The notes: generated from the letters alone by a model not told the origin. Positions 8,398-18,385 are shown, counted from the first letter of the stretch. The stretch is 64,000 bases of DNA from Lactobacillus rodentium (GCF_003423665.1 NZ_BFBY01000003.1:62001-126000), one strand, 5' to 3'. Numbers and translations are program-made.

Positions 8398-8423
8398 AAC
8401 GGCCGCAGTTGTGGCCGTTTTTT
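8398..8423 (+). terminator. terminator after ezrA
   Basis: AACGGCC, an eight-base loop and GGCCGTT, followed by a T-run. Confidence 0.8.
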
Positions 8424-8439
8424 ATAGGGAGTAATAAAA

Positions 8440-9594
8440 GTGATATATTTTGATAATAGTGCGACAACACAAGTTAATCCTGCAGCTTTAGATACCTATA
8501 ATAAAGTAAGTAAAGAAATTTGGGGAAATCCCTCTAGTCTTCATAAATTAGGTGACCGTTCTCATCAATTATTAGAAGCCTCTCGTAAACAAATTGCTGA
8601 TTTACTAGGAGTAAAACCATATGAGATCTTTTTTACTTCAAGTGGAAGTGAATCAGATAATTGGGCCCTAAAAGGTACAGCATTGGCCAAGAAAGAATTT
8701 GGTAATCATATAATTACGAGTAGTGTTGAACATGCAGCTGTTTCAAATTCTGTAAGAGCATTGGAAGATCTGGGCTTTCGTGTAACAGTCTTGCCAGTAG
8801 ATAAAGATGGTAGAGTAAATCCTGCTGATTTGAAAGCTGCTCTTGATCATGAAACAATCTTGGTTTCAATTATGGGCGTAAATAATGAGGTAGGTAGTAT
8901 TCAACCAATTAAGGAAATAAGTGAGATTCTTGAAGATTATCCTAATGTAACTTTCCATGTCGATAATGTTCAAGCATTAGGTAAAAATATTTGGTCTGAA
9001 GTTTTTACTCCAAGAGTAGACTTCATGAGTCTTTCTTCGCATAAATTCCATGCACCACGAGGAGTTGGAATTCTTTATAAAAAGGCCGGCAAGATGATCA
9101 AGCCCTTAATTGATGGGGGAGGGCAAGAAAAGGCACTTAGATCAAGTACTGAAAACTTGCCAGCAATTGCTGCTACAGCTAAGGCAATGCGTTTATATCT
9201 TGAGGATGAAAAACAAAATGCCAAGCAAGAATCCCAAGTAAGAGAAAAGATTATGACTTATCTAAAAGATAAACCAGGTATTCATATCTTTTCTCAAGAT
9301 AATGATAAGTTTGCGCCAAGTATTCTTTGTTTTGCCTTAGAAGGTATTAGAGGTGAAACTTTAGTTCATACTCTTGAAGATAAAGGAATTTTTACTTCAA
9401 CTACAAGTGCCTGTTCTTCAAGAAGTGGGGTAGAAGGTTCTACCTTGAGCGCAATGAAGGTTGATGATAGTATTGCCACAGGAGCAATTCGTTTAAGTTT
9501 TGATCCAAGTAATACTGTGGAAGAAGCAGATAAATTTATAGAAATTTTTGACGATATTTATCAGCATTTTGCTGAAATTAATCATTTAAAGTAG
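8440..9594 (+). CDS. cysteine desulfurase, NifS/IscS family (ThiI partner)
   Basis: PLP enzyme of 384 residues that removes sulfur from cysteine as a persulfide. The start is GTG 8440, after AGGGAG. The PLP lysine is K202 in SLSSHKFHAPRG, the Asp/His pocket is in FHVDNVQALG, and the mobile catalytic cysteine is C325 in TSACSS. The stop codon lies nine bases before thiI, so this is the dedicated sulfur donor of ThiI, equivalent to NifZ of Bacillus. A second desulfurase, paired with mnmA, lies at 52724. Confidence 0.93.
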   Translation: MIYFDNSATTQVNPAALDTYNKVSKEIWGNPSSLHKLGDRSHQLLEASRKQIADLLGVKPYEIFFTSSGSESDNWALKGTALAKKEFGNHIITSSVEHAAVSNSVRALEDLGFRVTVLPVDKDGRVNPADLKAALDHETILVSIMGVNNEVGSIQPIKEISEILEDYPNVTFHVDNVQALGKNIWSEVFTPRVDFMSLSSHKFHAPRGVGILYKKAGKMIKPLIDGGGQEKALRSSTENLPAIAATAKAMRLYLEDEKQNAKQESQVREKIMTYLKDKPGIHIFSQDNDKFAPSILCFALEGIRGETLVHTLEDKGIFTSTTSACSSRSGVEGSTLSAMKVDDSIATGAIRLSFDPSNTVEEADKFIEIFDDIYQHFAEINHLK

Positions 9595-9603
9595 GTGAAA
9601 TTT

Positions 9604-10821
9604 ATGCAATATACTGAAGTGATGGTTCGTTATGGTGAACTTTCTACTAAAGGAAAAAACCGAAAGGACTTTATCGGTAGATTAGCCGGTAATATAACCA
9701 AGTTATTGAATGATTTTCCACAAGTAGAAATTCATCCTAAGCATGACCGTATGCACATTGTCTTAAATGGGGCGCCATTTGAGGAAATTGATCAACGTTT
9801 AAAACGTGTTTTTGGAATTCAAACATATTCTCCAACTATAAAAGTAGAAAAGAATCTGGATGCGATTAAAAAGGCTTCGCTTGAATTAATGCAAGCAACC
9901 TTTGAAGATGGTATGACTTTTAAAGTTAATACGAGACGTAGTGATCATGACTTTGAATATGATACTAACCAATTAAATAGTATTATTGGAGATTATCTTT
10001 TTGCTAATATGGATAATCTTAAAGTACAAATGAAGAAACCTGATTTAGTTTTAAGAATTGAAGTTAGAAATGATGCTATTTACATTTCTAATCAATTACT
10101 TAAAGGCGCAGGTGGAATGCCAGTTGGAACTGCTGGTAAAGCAATAATGATGCTATCTGGTGGTATTGATTCACCAGTAGCGTCTTACCTAGCTTTAAAG
10201 CGTGGGGTAGATATTGAAATGGTCCACTTCTTTAGTCCACCATATACTACTGATAAAGCATTGGCTAAGGCAAAAGAATTAACTGGAATTTTGGCAAACT
10301 ATAGTGGAAAGATTAATTTTATTGCTGTTCCTTTTGCTGAAATTCAAGAGCAAATTAAGGAAAAGTTGCCAGAAGGCTACTTAATGACTATTCAAAGAAG
10401 ATTCATGTTGCAATTGGCTGATCGTATTCGTGAAATGCGTGGCGGTCTAGCAATTTTTAATGGTGAATCTGTAGGTCAAGTTGCATCACAGACTTTAGAA
10501 TCAATGGTCGCAATCAATGACGTGACTTCAACGCCAGTTTTACGTCCAGTTGCTACAATGGATAAAACAGAAATTATCAAATTGGCTGAAGATATTGGTA
10601 CTTTTGATCTTTCAATTGAACCATTTGAAGATTGCTGTACAATTTTTGCACCACCTCGTCCTAAGACAAAACCAAAATTGGATGAAGCAAGAAAATTAGA
10701 AGATAGACTAGATGTTGAAGGGTTAATTCAAAGAGCTATTGATGGAATTGAAATTACACCAATTTATCCAAATCAAAAGTTTATGGATGACCAAGCTCAA
10801 ATAGATATGGATTTACTTTAA
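9604..10821 (+). CDS. thiI: tRNA 4-thiouridine synthetase ThiI
   Basis: Makes s4U8 in tRNA and can supply sulfur for thiamine thiazole. ATG 9604 is preferred: it follows AGGTG (9593-9597) and gives the family-typical start [24 protein letters not shown] at 9595 overlaps that site. Order: ferredoxin-like and THUMP domains (residues 1-165), then a PP-loop ATPase with SGGIDSPVA near residue 184. The C-terminal rhodanese extension of the E. coli enzyme is absent, as in other Firmicutes. 405 residues, in an operon with its desulfurase. Confidence 0.95.
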   Translation: MQYTEVMVRYGELSTKGKNRKDFIGRLAGNITKLLNDFPQVEIHPKHDRMHIVLNGAPFEEIDQRLKRVFGIQTYSPTIKVEKNLDAIKKASLELMQATFEDGMTFKVNTRRSDHDFEYDTNQLNSIIGDYLFANMDNLKVQMKKPDLVLRIEVRNDAIYISNQLLKGAGGMPVGTAGKAIMMLSGGIDSPVASYLALKRGVDIEMVHFFSPPYTTDKALAKAKELTGILANYSGKINFIAVPFAEIQEQIKEKLPEGYLMTIQRRFMLQLADRIREMRGGLAIFNGESVGQVASQTLESMVAINDVTSTPVLRPVATMDKTEIIKLAEDIGTFDLSIEPFEDCCTIFAPPRPKTKPKLDEARKLEDRLDVEGLIQRAIDGIEITPIYPNQKFMDDQAQIDMDLL

Positions 10822-10947
10822 TAATATGATTTTGGGAGAAGTATTAGGCTGTTTAATAATGGCTTGATGCTTTTTCTTTTAGTAGGATATTTTTTCTTCC
10901 AGTACGATTAGAACAATGAAAATGGTGATTTTTTCTGTGAGAGTAGT

Positions 10948-10976
10948 TTGACATAAAAAAATGGTCATTGTACTAT
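10948..10976 (+). promoter_or_regulatory. promoter of the MFS-sucrose phosphorylase operon
   Basis: Perfect TTGACA (10948-10953), a 17-base spacer and TACTAT (10971-10976). Confidence 0.8.
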
Positions 10977-10995
10977 TATTCACATGTGTATATGT

Positions 10996-11005
10996 TAAAC
11001 GTTTA
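10996..11005 (+). promoter_or_regulatory. operator-like palindrome TAAACGTTTA
   Basis: A perfect 10-base inverted repeat with central CG, 20 bases after the -10 element, extendable with mismatches to ATGTTAAACGTTTATCA. Its form fits a LacI/GalR-family operator. It does not fit the 14-base CcpA cre consensus exactly. A repressor bound here would block transcription of the sugar operon. Confidence 0.55.
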
Positions 11006-11039
11006 TCAGAATTTTAATATATGGAGAGTAATTTAAACT

Positions 11040-12257
11040 ATGAATAATAAGAATTCACTGGTTACTAAACTAGCTTTCTTATCAGTTTCCTTCATGATTA
11101 CTAGTGCATATGCCATTCAAGGCTCATTGCCTCAATTAAAGGCTGCATTAGGAATTAGTCAAACGCAATCGGAGTATTTAGTTACGATTCCTTCATTTGC
11201 GGTTATGATCTTTGTCATTCTTTCACCATTACTTCAACAATGGTTTAATATTTCTGACAAAAAGATCATTATGACTGGTGTTACCATCGTCGGAATTGCT
11301 GGTTTGGTTCCAATGTTTATTAGTAACTACACCATCATCTTGATTTCCCGTCTACTTTTAGGTGCCGGATCCGGATTGTATAACTCCCAAGCTATTTCCT
11401 TAATCTCAGTTTGGTACCAGGGTGATACCCGTGCTCAAATGCTTGGCTGGCGGGCAGCTGCTGAACAAATTGGTCAAGCATGTACTCTTGCTGTAGCTGG
11501 TTTATTTCTTAACTATGCTGGCTGGCACGCATCATTTCTTGTTTATGCCTTTGCGTTCGTTATTCTGTTCTTCTTTGCAATGCGGGTTCCTGACGATAGC
11601 AAAGCTCAAGATGATAGTGTTGCTGAAGATAACCTAGCTGAAGAGTTAACCGACGAAAAAACCAAAAAAATCACAAAGATTAGTCCCGTTGTTTATCTTC
11701 TTGTCTTATTCGCTTTCCTTTTGGTTGTTGACTATGTAGGAATGGAAAACCGTTTTCCTGGTTTGTCTGTTGCTATTAATGGTAACCACTATACAGGTTC
11801 ATCAATGTTTCTTTCATTAATGTTGATTGGAGCAACTCTTGGTGGAATTTTCTATGGTCCAATTAATAAACGACTTGGTTTTGGAACGGTTTACCTTGGT
11901 CTTGGTTTAATGGCTATTTCAAACTTTCTCTTTGGTTTTGCCGGCCATAATTTCGTATTGATGGTTATTGGATTACTCTTAATTGGGTTCCCACTTCAAT
12001 TGGTTTCACCATTAATCTTCAACTTACTTCCTGACTTGGCTCCAGCCAAGAGGCAACCACTAGTTACCTCATTGTGTTTAATTGGGTTTAACTTTGGTTC
12101 ATTCTTCTCACCAACTATTGGTCAATGGACAAACAATCTGCTTGGTCAACCATTAAATGGTCTTGGTCTTGCGGCTCCATTCCCAGTTTATGGTGTTGTC
12201 TTGATTCTAATTGGAATCATCATTTTCTTTGCAAGTCGTCACGCACAAAAGGCTTAA
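11040..12257 (+). CDS. MFS transporter, probably sugar-related
   Basis: 405 residues, about twelve hydrophobic segments, with a charged central loop near residues 182-215 (DDSKAQDDSVAEDN). SRLLLGAGSGLYNS near residue 103 is an MFS motif. Substrate cannot be read from the sequence. It is 27 bases upstream of sucrose phosphorylase and shares its promoter, which suggests uptake of sucrose or a related sugar; this is inference. An efflux role is the alternative. Codons are somewhat richer in C and G than in neighbouring genes, which could mean later acquisition or high expression. Confidence 0.8.
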   Translation: MNNKNSLVTKLAFLSVSFMITSAYAIQGSLPQLKAALGISQTQSEYLVTIPSFAVMIFVILSPLLQQWFNISDKKIIMTGVTIVGIAGLVPMFISNYTIILISRLLLGAGSGLYNSQAISLISVWYQGDTRAQMLGWRAAAEQIGQACTLAVAGLFLNYAGWHASFLVYAFAFVILFFFAMRVPDDSKAQDDSVAEDNLAEELTDEKTKKITKISPVVYLLVLFAFLLVVDYVGMENRFPGLSVAINGNHYTGSSMFLSLMLIGATLGGIFYGPINKRLGFGTVYLGLGLMAISNFLFGFAGHNFVLMVIGLLLIGFPLQLVSPLIFNLLPDLAPAKRQPLVTSLCLIGFNFGSFFSPTIGQWTNNLLGQPLNGLGLAAPFPVYGVVLILIGIIIFFASRHAQKA

Positions 12258-12284
12258 TTAAAATTAATTAGGAGGATTTTTACT

Positions 12285-13742
12285 ATGCCTATTCAAAACA
12301 AAGCAATGTTAATTACTTATTCTGATTCAATGGGTAAGAACATTAAAGAAACTCATGAAGTTCTGAAAAACTATATCGGAGATGCTATTGGTGGTGTTCA
12401 CTTACTTCCATTTTTCCCATCAACTGGTGACCGTGGTTTTGCTCCATACCGTTACGATGTTGTTGATTCAGCATTTGGTAACTGGGATGATGTTGAAGCC
12501 TTAGGTGAAGAATACTACTTAATGTTTGACTTCATGATCAACCACATTTCCAAAAAGTCAGAAATGTACCAAGACTTCAAGAAGAATCATGATGATTCTA
12601 AATACAACGATTTCTTCATTCGTTGGGAAAAGTTCTGGGAAGCTGCTGGTAAAGATCGTCCTACTCAAAAGGATATTGATATGATTTACAAGCGCAAAGA
12701 CAAGGCTCCTGAACAAGAAATTGATTTCGATGATGGTACTAAGGAACATCTTTGGAACACATTTGGTGAAGAACAGATTGATATCAATGTTAAGAGTAAG
12801 GTTGCTCAAGAATTCTTCAAGCAAACTTTAATTGACATGGTTAAGCACGGTGCTGACTTAATTCGTTTGGATGCCTTTGCTTACGCTGTAAAGAAGGTTG
12901 ATACTAATGACTTCTTTGTTGAACCAGAAATCTGGGATCTCTTAAATGAAGTTCGTGATATCCTTGCTCCTTACAAGGCTGAAATTTTGCCAGAAATCCA
13001 CGAACACTACACTATTCCAGAAAAGATTTCTGATCATGGTTACTTTGTTTACGACTTTGCATTACCAATGACTACCCTTTACACTCTTTACTCTGGTAAG
13101 ACTAACCGTCTTGCTAAGTGGTTAAAGATGTCTCCAATGAAGCAATTTACTACTCTTGATACTCATGATGGTATCGGAGTAGTTGATGCTAAAGATATCT
13201 TAACTGACGATGAAATTGAGTATGCCTCTAACGAACTTTACAAGGTTGGGGCTAATGTTAAACGTAAGTACTCAAGTGCTGAATACCACAACCTTGATAT
13301 TTACCAAATCAATTCAACTTACTACTCAGCATTGGGTGACAATGATGATGCTTACTTACTTTCACGTGCTATTCAAGTTTTTGCACCTGGTATTCCAATG
13401 ATCTACTATGTTGGTTTATTGGCTGGTTCAAATGACCTTGACTTACTTGAAAAGACTAAGGAAGGAAGAAACATTAACCGTCATTACTACACTAAGGAAG
13501 AAGTTGCCAAGGAAGTTCAACGTCCAGTTGTTGCTAACCTCTTGAAGCTTCTTTCATGGAGAAATGAGTTTACCGCTTTTGACCTTGATGGTTCAATTGA
13601 TGTTGAAACTCCAACTGAAACTACTATCAAGATTACTCGTAAAGATAAGGATGGTAAGAATGTTGCTGTCCTAGATGCAGACGCTGCTAACAAGACCTTT
13701 ACTATCACTGCTAATGGTAAAGAAGTAATGAGTCAAAAATAA
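12285..13742 (+). CDS. gtfA: sucrose phosphorylase (GH13)
   Basis: Converts sucrose and phosphate to glucose 1-phosphate and fructose in the cytoplasm, saving ATP. 485 residues, the usual length. Begins with the family-typical N terminus ([17 protein letters not shown]). GH13 motifs follow in order: FDFMINH, the nucleophile Asp in [10 protein letters not shown], the acid/base Glu in LPEIHEH, and [14 protein letters not shown] precedes the ATG. It is transcribed with the MFS transporter. Codon choice is strongly biased, suggesting high expression. A related GH13_18 phosphorylase with another substrate cannot be excluded. Confidence 0.92.
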   Translation: MPIQNKAMLITYSDSMGKNIKETHEVLKNYIGDAIGGVHLLPFFPSTGDRGFAPYRYDVVDSAFGNWDDVEALGEEYYLMFDFMINHISKKSEMYQDFKKNHDDSKYNDFFIRWEKFWEAAGKDRPTQKDIDMIYKRKDKAPEQEIDFDDGTKEHLWNTFGEEQIDINVKSKVAQEFFKQTLIDMVKHGADLIRLDAFAYAVKKVDTNDFFVEPEIWDLLNEVRDILAPYKAEILPEIHEHYTIPEKISDHGYFVYDFALPMTTLYTLYSGKTNRLAKWLKMSPMKQFTTLDTHDGIGVVDAKDILTDDEIEYASNELYKVGANVKRKYSSAEYHNLDIYQINSTYYSALGDNDDAYLLSRAIQVFAPGIPMIYYVGLLAGSNDLDLLEKTKEGRNINRHYYTKEEVAKEVQRPVVANLLKLLSWRNEFTAFDLDGSIDVETPTETTIKITRKDKDGKNVAVLDADAANKTFTITANGKEVMSQK

Positions 13743-13770
13743 TAAACTGAATAAGCTATTTATAAAATAA

Positions 13771-13810
13771 AAAGCTAGAAATCGCATTAGTGGTTTCTAG
13801 CTTTTTTAGT
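13771..13810 (+). terminator. terminator after sucrose phosphorylase
   Basis: AAAGCTAGAAA and TTTCTAGCTTT pair across a 12-base loop and are followed by T residues. It separates the sugar operon from the toxin island. Confidence 0.85.
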
Positions 13811-13922
13811 ATGGTTAAAAATCAAAAGGAAAAGCTAATAAAGTTGATACATAGAGCTTATTTTTATGAAGAAAGAGGCTTTGATAAAATTAGGATAATT
13901 AAATTCAAGGAGGAGAAGAAAG

Positions 13923-14180
13923 GTGAAAATTTCATCTGATTCGGAGATTGTTAATAGTGTTGTTAAGAATTTTCAAGATATCGAAGTAAAGGGAAAGCAA
14001 GTTGAACTAGGAAAATCAAATTGTAGCGGAATGATTGAATGTCAGTTAGTTGATAAAGATGTAATTAAGTATACGAAACAGCTAGTTAAAGGTGTGCAAG
14101 AATTTACTGAACAATTTAAAAAGGTTGATGCTAAAAAGCATAGTGAAGATAGTCAAGATAAGGGAAAGTTTGGGATTTAA
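13923..14180 (+). CDS. Lap1-like LXG targeting factor (DUF3130/TIGR04197-like)
   Basis: 85 residues starting at GTG after GGAGGAGAAGAAAGG. Predicted helices flank a short turn, and F65-K-K-V-D69 near the C terminus matches FxxxD. From memory of LXG toxin work in streptococci, the Lap1 family (DUF3130/TIGR04197) bears such a motif as a type VII export signal and binds the LXG domain. No WXG motif is seen. It is first in the toxin operon and overlaps the next gene by one base. Family assignment rests on size, motif and position, not a database search. Confidence 0.65.
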   Translation: MKISSDSEIVNSVVKNFQDIEVKGKQVELGKSNCSGMIECQLVDKDVIKYTKQLVKGVQEFTEQFKKVDAKKHSEDSQDKGKFGI

Positions 14181-14479
14181 TGCAACAAGAAGAACGAAGA
14201 AGGCTGGAGGAAGAGTTAATAAACCTCTATCATCAAAAAAATAAGGTCATTGAAATAATTGATAGTGCAGCTGCAGAATTGCAAAGAGATGATCGCCAGT
14301 TATTAGAGGAATTAGGTCTAATGGCACAAGCAGGTAATAAGACCATGGAATTAATTTATGAACAAATCCAAGATGACCAAAGAAAATTAAAACAAAAATG
14401 TATGGAAGAAATTGACCGGCTTGAGGAAGATTATCGTAAACAAAAACTTAAGCTGCAAGATAGGATAGATGAAAGGTAA
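14180..14479 (+). CDS. Lap2-like coiled-coil LXG partner (DUF3958-like)
   Basis: 99 residues, almost entirely charged and helical (RRRLEEELINLYHQKNKV), with a hydrophobic heptad pattern. The start codon overlaps the previous stop (TAATG), so translation is coupled. In streptococcal LXG operons a second small helical protein (Lap2, DUF3958) sits between Lap1 and the toxin and completes a three-part export complex; this gene has the same place and look. No catalytic residues are expected or seen. Assignment is by analogy. Confidence 0.6.
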   Translation: MQQEERRRLEEELINLYHQKNKVIEIIDSAAAELQRDDRQLLEELGLMAQAGNKTMELIYEQIQDDQRKLKQKCMEEIDRLEEDYRKQKLKLQDRIDER

Positions 14480-14494
14480 AGTTGGAATAAGGTT

Positions 14495-16390
14495 ATGGGA
14501 TTAATTTATGTAAGTAGTGAGTCTGAACATTTAATTGAGACCACTCGTCATAATATTGGAGAAGTAAAAGAAGTAGTAAAAAAATTAAAAGTGGCTAAGG
14601 ATAACTTAGTTAATAAAATTGGCACCTTGGGGATGGAGGGACTGGCCTATGAAGCCGGAGAGTTTGCCCTAGAAAATGAAGTTGTACCCCTAATCAATCA
14701 ATTAGAACATGTAGCTGAACAAATGAAAAGCCAGTTAACTATCTATATTCACGCAAATAGTTTAGTTAATCATTGGGGTTATTTAGATGAGGATCGACTT
14801 GAATCTTTAATTACTAGTACCAGGTCAAAAATAAATAGAATGCATGAACTGCAATCAACATTAGATAAGGTAGGAGTAGGCGGAATTTTAAATCCTCTTT
14901 TGCAAAGTGCCGAAGCGCAGTTACATGAATATCACAAAATGTTAAGAGATTTGCGAGAATTTAATCAAAATACAGCAAATTTATTTACCAGGGTAACCAG
15001 CGACCTACGTATGCTTACTGGTAAACTAACAGGTATTTTGTTTGATAAAGTAAACTTTGAGCAAATTTTAGACCACAAAATAAAGGGGAAAGAGACTGAC
15101 GAAATATATCAATTTGAAGTTGATATTGTAGTTGCCTTAATTGCAAAGGGAAGACCTAAGCAGGAAATAGAACTATTAAAACAGCAGTTGACACAGCAAG
15201 TAAAAGAAATGGCTGGTATAGGTGAATGGTGGGATCCAGCCGCAGTGAATGCGTATTTAAAACATATTATCAAGTATACAGTGAATGATGCAAAAAATTC
15301 TTATCTTTCATTGACTCAGACTATCAGTGATTACTGGAATGAACTTCATCTAGTTGGTTCTGATCTTTATACAGATGTTTTTGAAGCTTCAAAGTTAGAT
15401 AAAATGCATAAACTAAAATTAATGCAGGATCAATTGGGAAGTGAAGTTGTTGAAGATGAGAATTTCTTACAATTAAATGCTAATGGGAATGCAAAATATC
15501 ATTTGCAAGGATCAATTAATCCATTAAGTAAGTTTTTCCCTGTTTTTCGGCAAACAGTAATTGATGCTTATGGTGAAAAAACAAATGGCCTTGATTGTAA
15601 AGACGATTTAAAAGTAGGAGCTACGCCATTAGGCGAAGTCCTACACTTGTTCAGATCCTATCTTGATCATACTTATATTCAGTTCATTAAGGAATATGAT
15701 GGTAAGCATCACAATTTACCAAAGAATGCGACCGATTATCAGAGATTCTTGCAATTCTTAAAAGATAATAACCTTGAGGCAGATTACCAAACAGGAGCAA
15801 ATTACCATAACCGTACTTTGAAAGGGCAATTTAAGTATCCAGAAAATATGAAAGTGCAACTCAAAAAAGACAGTAAAAAAGAAAAAAATAATGCTGCGCG
15901 CATGATTGAGTACATTTTCAATATCAAGACTGGACAACTTGTAAGTGAGTGGAATGCTTATGATAAACACATGCATAATGGAAAGATAGACTTAAATCCA
16001 GCGGATTATAGTGAAGAAGACTTGTACCAGATAGCGAATACTGAATCATTTAATTATGGGATACCAAAAGGAAGTCATAAGAAGTTGTCGAGACAGTATA
16101 AAGAAACACATAATAAACTTGATATTAATCACCCTAAAGATCCAAAGCTGAGACAGTTAGCGACAAGTGAGAAAAAACATCAATATGTTGCCGAAGAAGA
16201 TCTACAAGATGGTGGTAATTATGTAAATATTGTTGGAGCAGGCGGAGAGAAAGATGTGAAAGCCTGGAATAAGATACCTGCTAGTCAGAAACAAAAGGCA
16301 TATAAGAGATATGTTAAATGGGTAAAAGGAGCAAGAGAAAAAAGACAATTCCTTGGATTTAATGATTTTATGAAAGAAAAAAGTAAATAA
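14495..16390 (+). CDS. LXG-like polymorphic toxin, full length
   Basis: 631 residues in two parts. Residues 1-387 are helical and resemble the LXG delivery domain: near residue 47 M-E-G-L-A-Y stands where L-x-G is expected, followed by FALENEVVPLINQLE. Residues 388-631 are the toxin tip, homologous to the orphan tips at 17011 and 18386. Its conserved patches are EYDGKHHNLP, YHNRTLKGQFKYP, GQLVSEWNAYDKH, NTESFNYGIP and HNKLDI, and it ends GFNDFMKEK. These recall DUF3114 regions of streptococcal proteins, unverified. No signal peptide is seen. Activity is unknown. Confidence 0.75.
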   Translation: MGLIYVSSESEHLIETTRHNIGEVKEVVKKLKVAKDNLVNKIGTLGMEGLAYEAGEFALENEVVPLINQLEHVAEQMKSQLTIYIHANSLVNHWGYLDEDRLESLITSTRSKINRMHELQSTLDKVGVGGILNPLLQSAEAQLHEYHKMLRDLREFNQNTANLFTRVTSDLRMLTGKLTGILFDKVNFEQILDHKIKGKETDEIYQFEVDIVVALIAKGRPKQEIELLKQQLTQQVKEMAGIGEWWDPAAVNAYLKHIIKYTVNDAKNSYLSLTQTISDYWNELHLVGSDLYTDVFEASKLDKMHKLKLMQDQLGSEVVEDENFLQLNANGNAKYHLQGSINPLSKFFPVFRQTVIDAYGEKTNGLDCKDDLKVGATPLGEVLHLFRSYLDHTYIQFIKEYDGKHHNLPKNATDYQRFLQFLKDNNLEADYQTGANYHNRTLKGQFKYPENMKVQLKKDSKKEKNNAARMIEYIFNIKTGQLVSEWNAYDKHMHNGKIDLNPADYSEEDLYQIANTESFNYGIPKGSHKKLSRQYKETHNKLDINHPKDPKLRQLATSEKKHQYVAEEDLQDGGNYVNIVGAGGEKDVKAWNKIPASQKQKAYKRYVKWVKGAREKRQFLGFNDFMKEKSK

Positions 16391-16394
16391 TAAA

Positions 16395-16985
16395 ATGAAG
16401 AAAGTAAGAATTATTTATACAATATTTTTTTGTGCTTTATTTGGAACTTTTATGGGATGTTCTAACAATCATACAACAATTAAAGAGAAAATTGATAAGG
16501 CTAGTTGTGTAACAGTAGAATTACCTCCAACATTACATATGAATTTAACTAGTAAACGCTGGTATGGTAATGGTCATGCCGTTAAAAAAAATGTGGAATA
16601 TAGTTACGATGGCACATATGAGTCGAAGATTAGTGGATTTTATTATTATAGAAATATTTTTTTACTTTACCCCATACTTGCAGACCAAACAAGAGTTGAT
16701 GAAGTAAAAAAGTCTAATTATGTAATAGTAAAAGATGTTAAAAACAATTCTGAACAAAGAAAAATAATTAATGTATGGCATGATGATGGCTTTAAAGGAT
16801 ATAAAGTAAAAGTATTTTATAATCAAGAGTGTTTGCCAGTAAAGGTTCAGTTAATAGATAGAGAAACAAATAAATGGAAAACAGGTGTGAAGTATACGTA
16901 TCCTGGTATAAGTTCCCAACAGTATGAGAAGAATTGGAAAGAATATTTGAAGGAGATAAAAGCAGGGGACTTTTTAGATGAATAG
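16395..16985 (+). CDS. immunity lipoprotein, copy 1 (adjacent to full-length toxin)
   Basis: 196 residues. N terminus MKKVRIIYTIFFCALFGTFMGC is a lipoprotein signal with Cys at residue 22, although FMGC is a poor lipobox. Shared family features are HTTIKEKIDKAS just after the Cys, SNYVIVKDVKNNS, and a C-terminal GFKGYKVKVFYN..PVKVQLIDRETNKWKT block ending WKEYLKEIKAG. The middle (ELPPTLHMNL, KRWYGNGHA) is variable between copies. It starts four bases after the toxin stop, the classic place for the cognate immunity gene. Function is inferred. Confidence 0.72.
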   Translation: MKKVRIIYTIFFCALFGTFMGCSNNHTTIKEKIDKASCVTVELPPTLHMNLTSKRWYGNGHAVKKNVEYSYDGTYESKISGFYYYRNIFLLYPILADQTRVDEVKKSNYVIVKDVKNNSEQRKIINVWHDDGFKGYKVKVFYNQECLPVKVQLIDRETNKWKTGVKYTYPGISSQQYEKNWKEYLKEIKAGDFLDE

Positions 16986-17010
16986 ATGCGGTTAAATATT
17001 TGAATTAATC

Positions 17011-17742
17011 TTGAAGGTGACCTATTTAGATCGCACTTATATTCAGTTCATTAGGGAATATGATGGGAAGAATCATAATCTACCAAAGGATGCGACCGAT
17101 TATCAAAGACTCTTGCAATTCCTAAAAGATAACCATCTTGAGGCAGATTACCAAACAGGAGTAAATTATCATAACCGTACTTTGAAAGGGCAATTTAAGT
17201 ATCCAGAAAATATGAAAGTGCAACTCAAAAAAGACAGTAAAAAAGAAAAAAATAATGATGCGCGCATGATTGAGTACATTTTCAATATCAAAACTGGACA
17301 ATTGGTGAGTGAATGGAATACCTATGATAAACATATGATAAATGGAAAAATAGATTCAAATCCAGCGGATTATAGTGAAGATGACCTGTACCAGATAGCG
17401 AATACCGAATCATTTAATTATGGAGTACCAAAAGGAAACCATAAGAAGCTGTCGAGACAGTATAAAGAAACACATAATAAACTTGATATATCTCACCCTG
17501 AGGATCCAGCTCTTAGAGATGCGGCAACTGATAAGTATGTTTCTGAAAGAGATAGGAGTAAAGGAGGAGAGTATATAGATATTGTGAGTGCCGGTGGAGA
17601 AAAAGACATAAAAGCATGGAATAAGATACCGGATAGTCAAAAGGCCAAGAAGTACAAGGAATACAGTCAATGGGCATTAGTAAGAATGAATAATAATCAA
17701 TCATTTGGATTTAGTGAATATATGAAAGCAGATAAAAAGTAA
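17011..17742 (+). pseudogene. orphan toxin tip 1 (no delivery domain)
   Basis: 243 codons from a TTG without a clear ribosome binding site. Homology to the full-length toxin begins at YLDRTYIQFIREYDG, equivalent to toxin residue 388, and continues to the end. The LXG-like part is missing, so it cannot be exported on its own. The frame is undamaged. The last 80 residues differ most: GGEYIDIVSAGGEKDIKAW and FGFSEYMKADKK. It is best seen as a silent tip that could replace the active tip by recombination. Whether it is translated is unknown. Confidence 0.75.
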
Positions 17743-18333
17743 ATGAAAAAGATTAAAATCATTTTATTATTATTTATATTAATGGAGCTCTTGAGTAGTT
17801 GTAGCAATAGTCAGACTACAGTTAAAGAAAAGATTGATCAAGCGAATTATGTGAGAGTAGAATTTCCACAATCGGGAGTTATACAATATGTAGATCTCGC
17901 TGCTAAGAGACGATATGGAAATGAGACTGGTGCGATTAGGGATACTATATATGCTTATCAAATTGTTTTTCATAATAAATTTATGGGATTTAACTACTTT
18001 AAAAGAAAAGATATGTTATATCCAATTATTACTGATAACATAAGAATTACTGAAGTAAGAAAGTCTAAATATATAATAGTTAAAGATGTAAAAAATAAAG
18101 CTAATCAAAAAAATCTAATTGATATATGGCACGGTGATGGGTTTAAGGGATATAAAGTAAGAATATTTTATAATCATGATTATTTACCAATAAAGGTTCA
18201 ACTAATAAGTAAAGAAACAAGTAAGTGGACTACAATTATAAAATATTCTTATCTTCATATAAATCATACAGAGTATAAAGATAATTGGAATAAGTATGTA
18301 AAACGGGTGAAATCCGGTGAATTTGAAGATTAA
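17743..18333 (+). CDS. immunity lipoprotein, copy 2 (adjacent to orphan tip 1)
   Basis: 196 residues; its ATG follows the orphan tip stop directly. Signal MKKIKIILLLFILMELLSSC has a good lipobox (LSSC, Cys20). Family blocks are present (TTVKEKIDQAN, VIVKDVKNKANQ, DGFKGYKVRIFYNHDYLPIKVQLI), but the middle is distinct from copies 1 and 3: EFPQSGVIQYVDLAAKRRYGN, IYAYQIVFHNKFMGFNYF. This parallels the divergence of its neighbouring tip. The D/E-rich end VKSGEFED is also shared. Predicted to be anchored on the outer face of the membrane. Confidence 0.72.
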   Translation: MKKIKIILLLFILMELLSSCSNSQTTVKEKIDQANYVRVEFPQSGVIQYVDLAAKRRYGNETGAIRDTIYAYQIVFHNKFMGFNYFKRKDMLYPIITDNIRITEVRKSKYIIVKDVKNKANQKNLIDIWHGDGFKGYKVRIFYNHDYLPIKVQLISKETSKWTTIIKYSYLHINHTEYKDNWNKYVKRVKSGEFED

Positions 18334-18385
18334 AAAGTAACCTTAATAAACTTCCCCCAAAAGAAACAATAAATTATCGAAGCTT

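Noticed and set aside
10990-11010. CcpA cre site near the sugar operon promoter
   Set aside because: The palindrome has the central CG, but its half-site spacing does not fit the cre consensus; a LacI-family operator fits better.
17122-17334. Hydrophobic minus-strand frames repeated at 15758-15976, 17122-17334 and 18374-18592
   Set aside because: They are the reverse strand of the conserved toxin-tip block. Their similarity comes from that repeat; no binding sites or independent promoters are seen.
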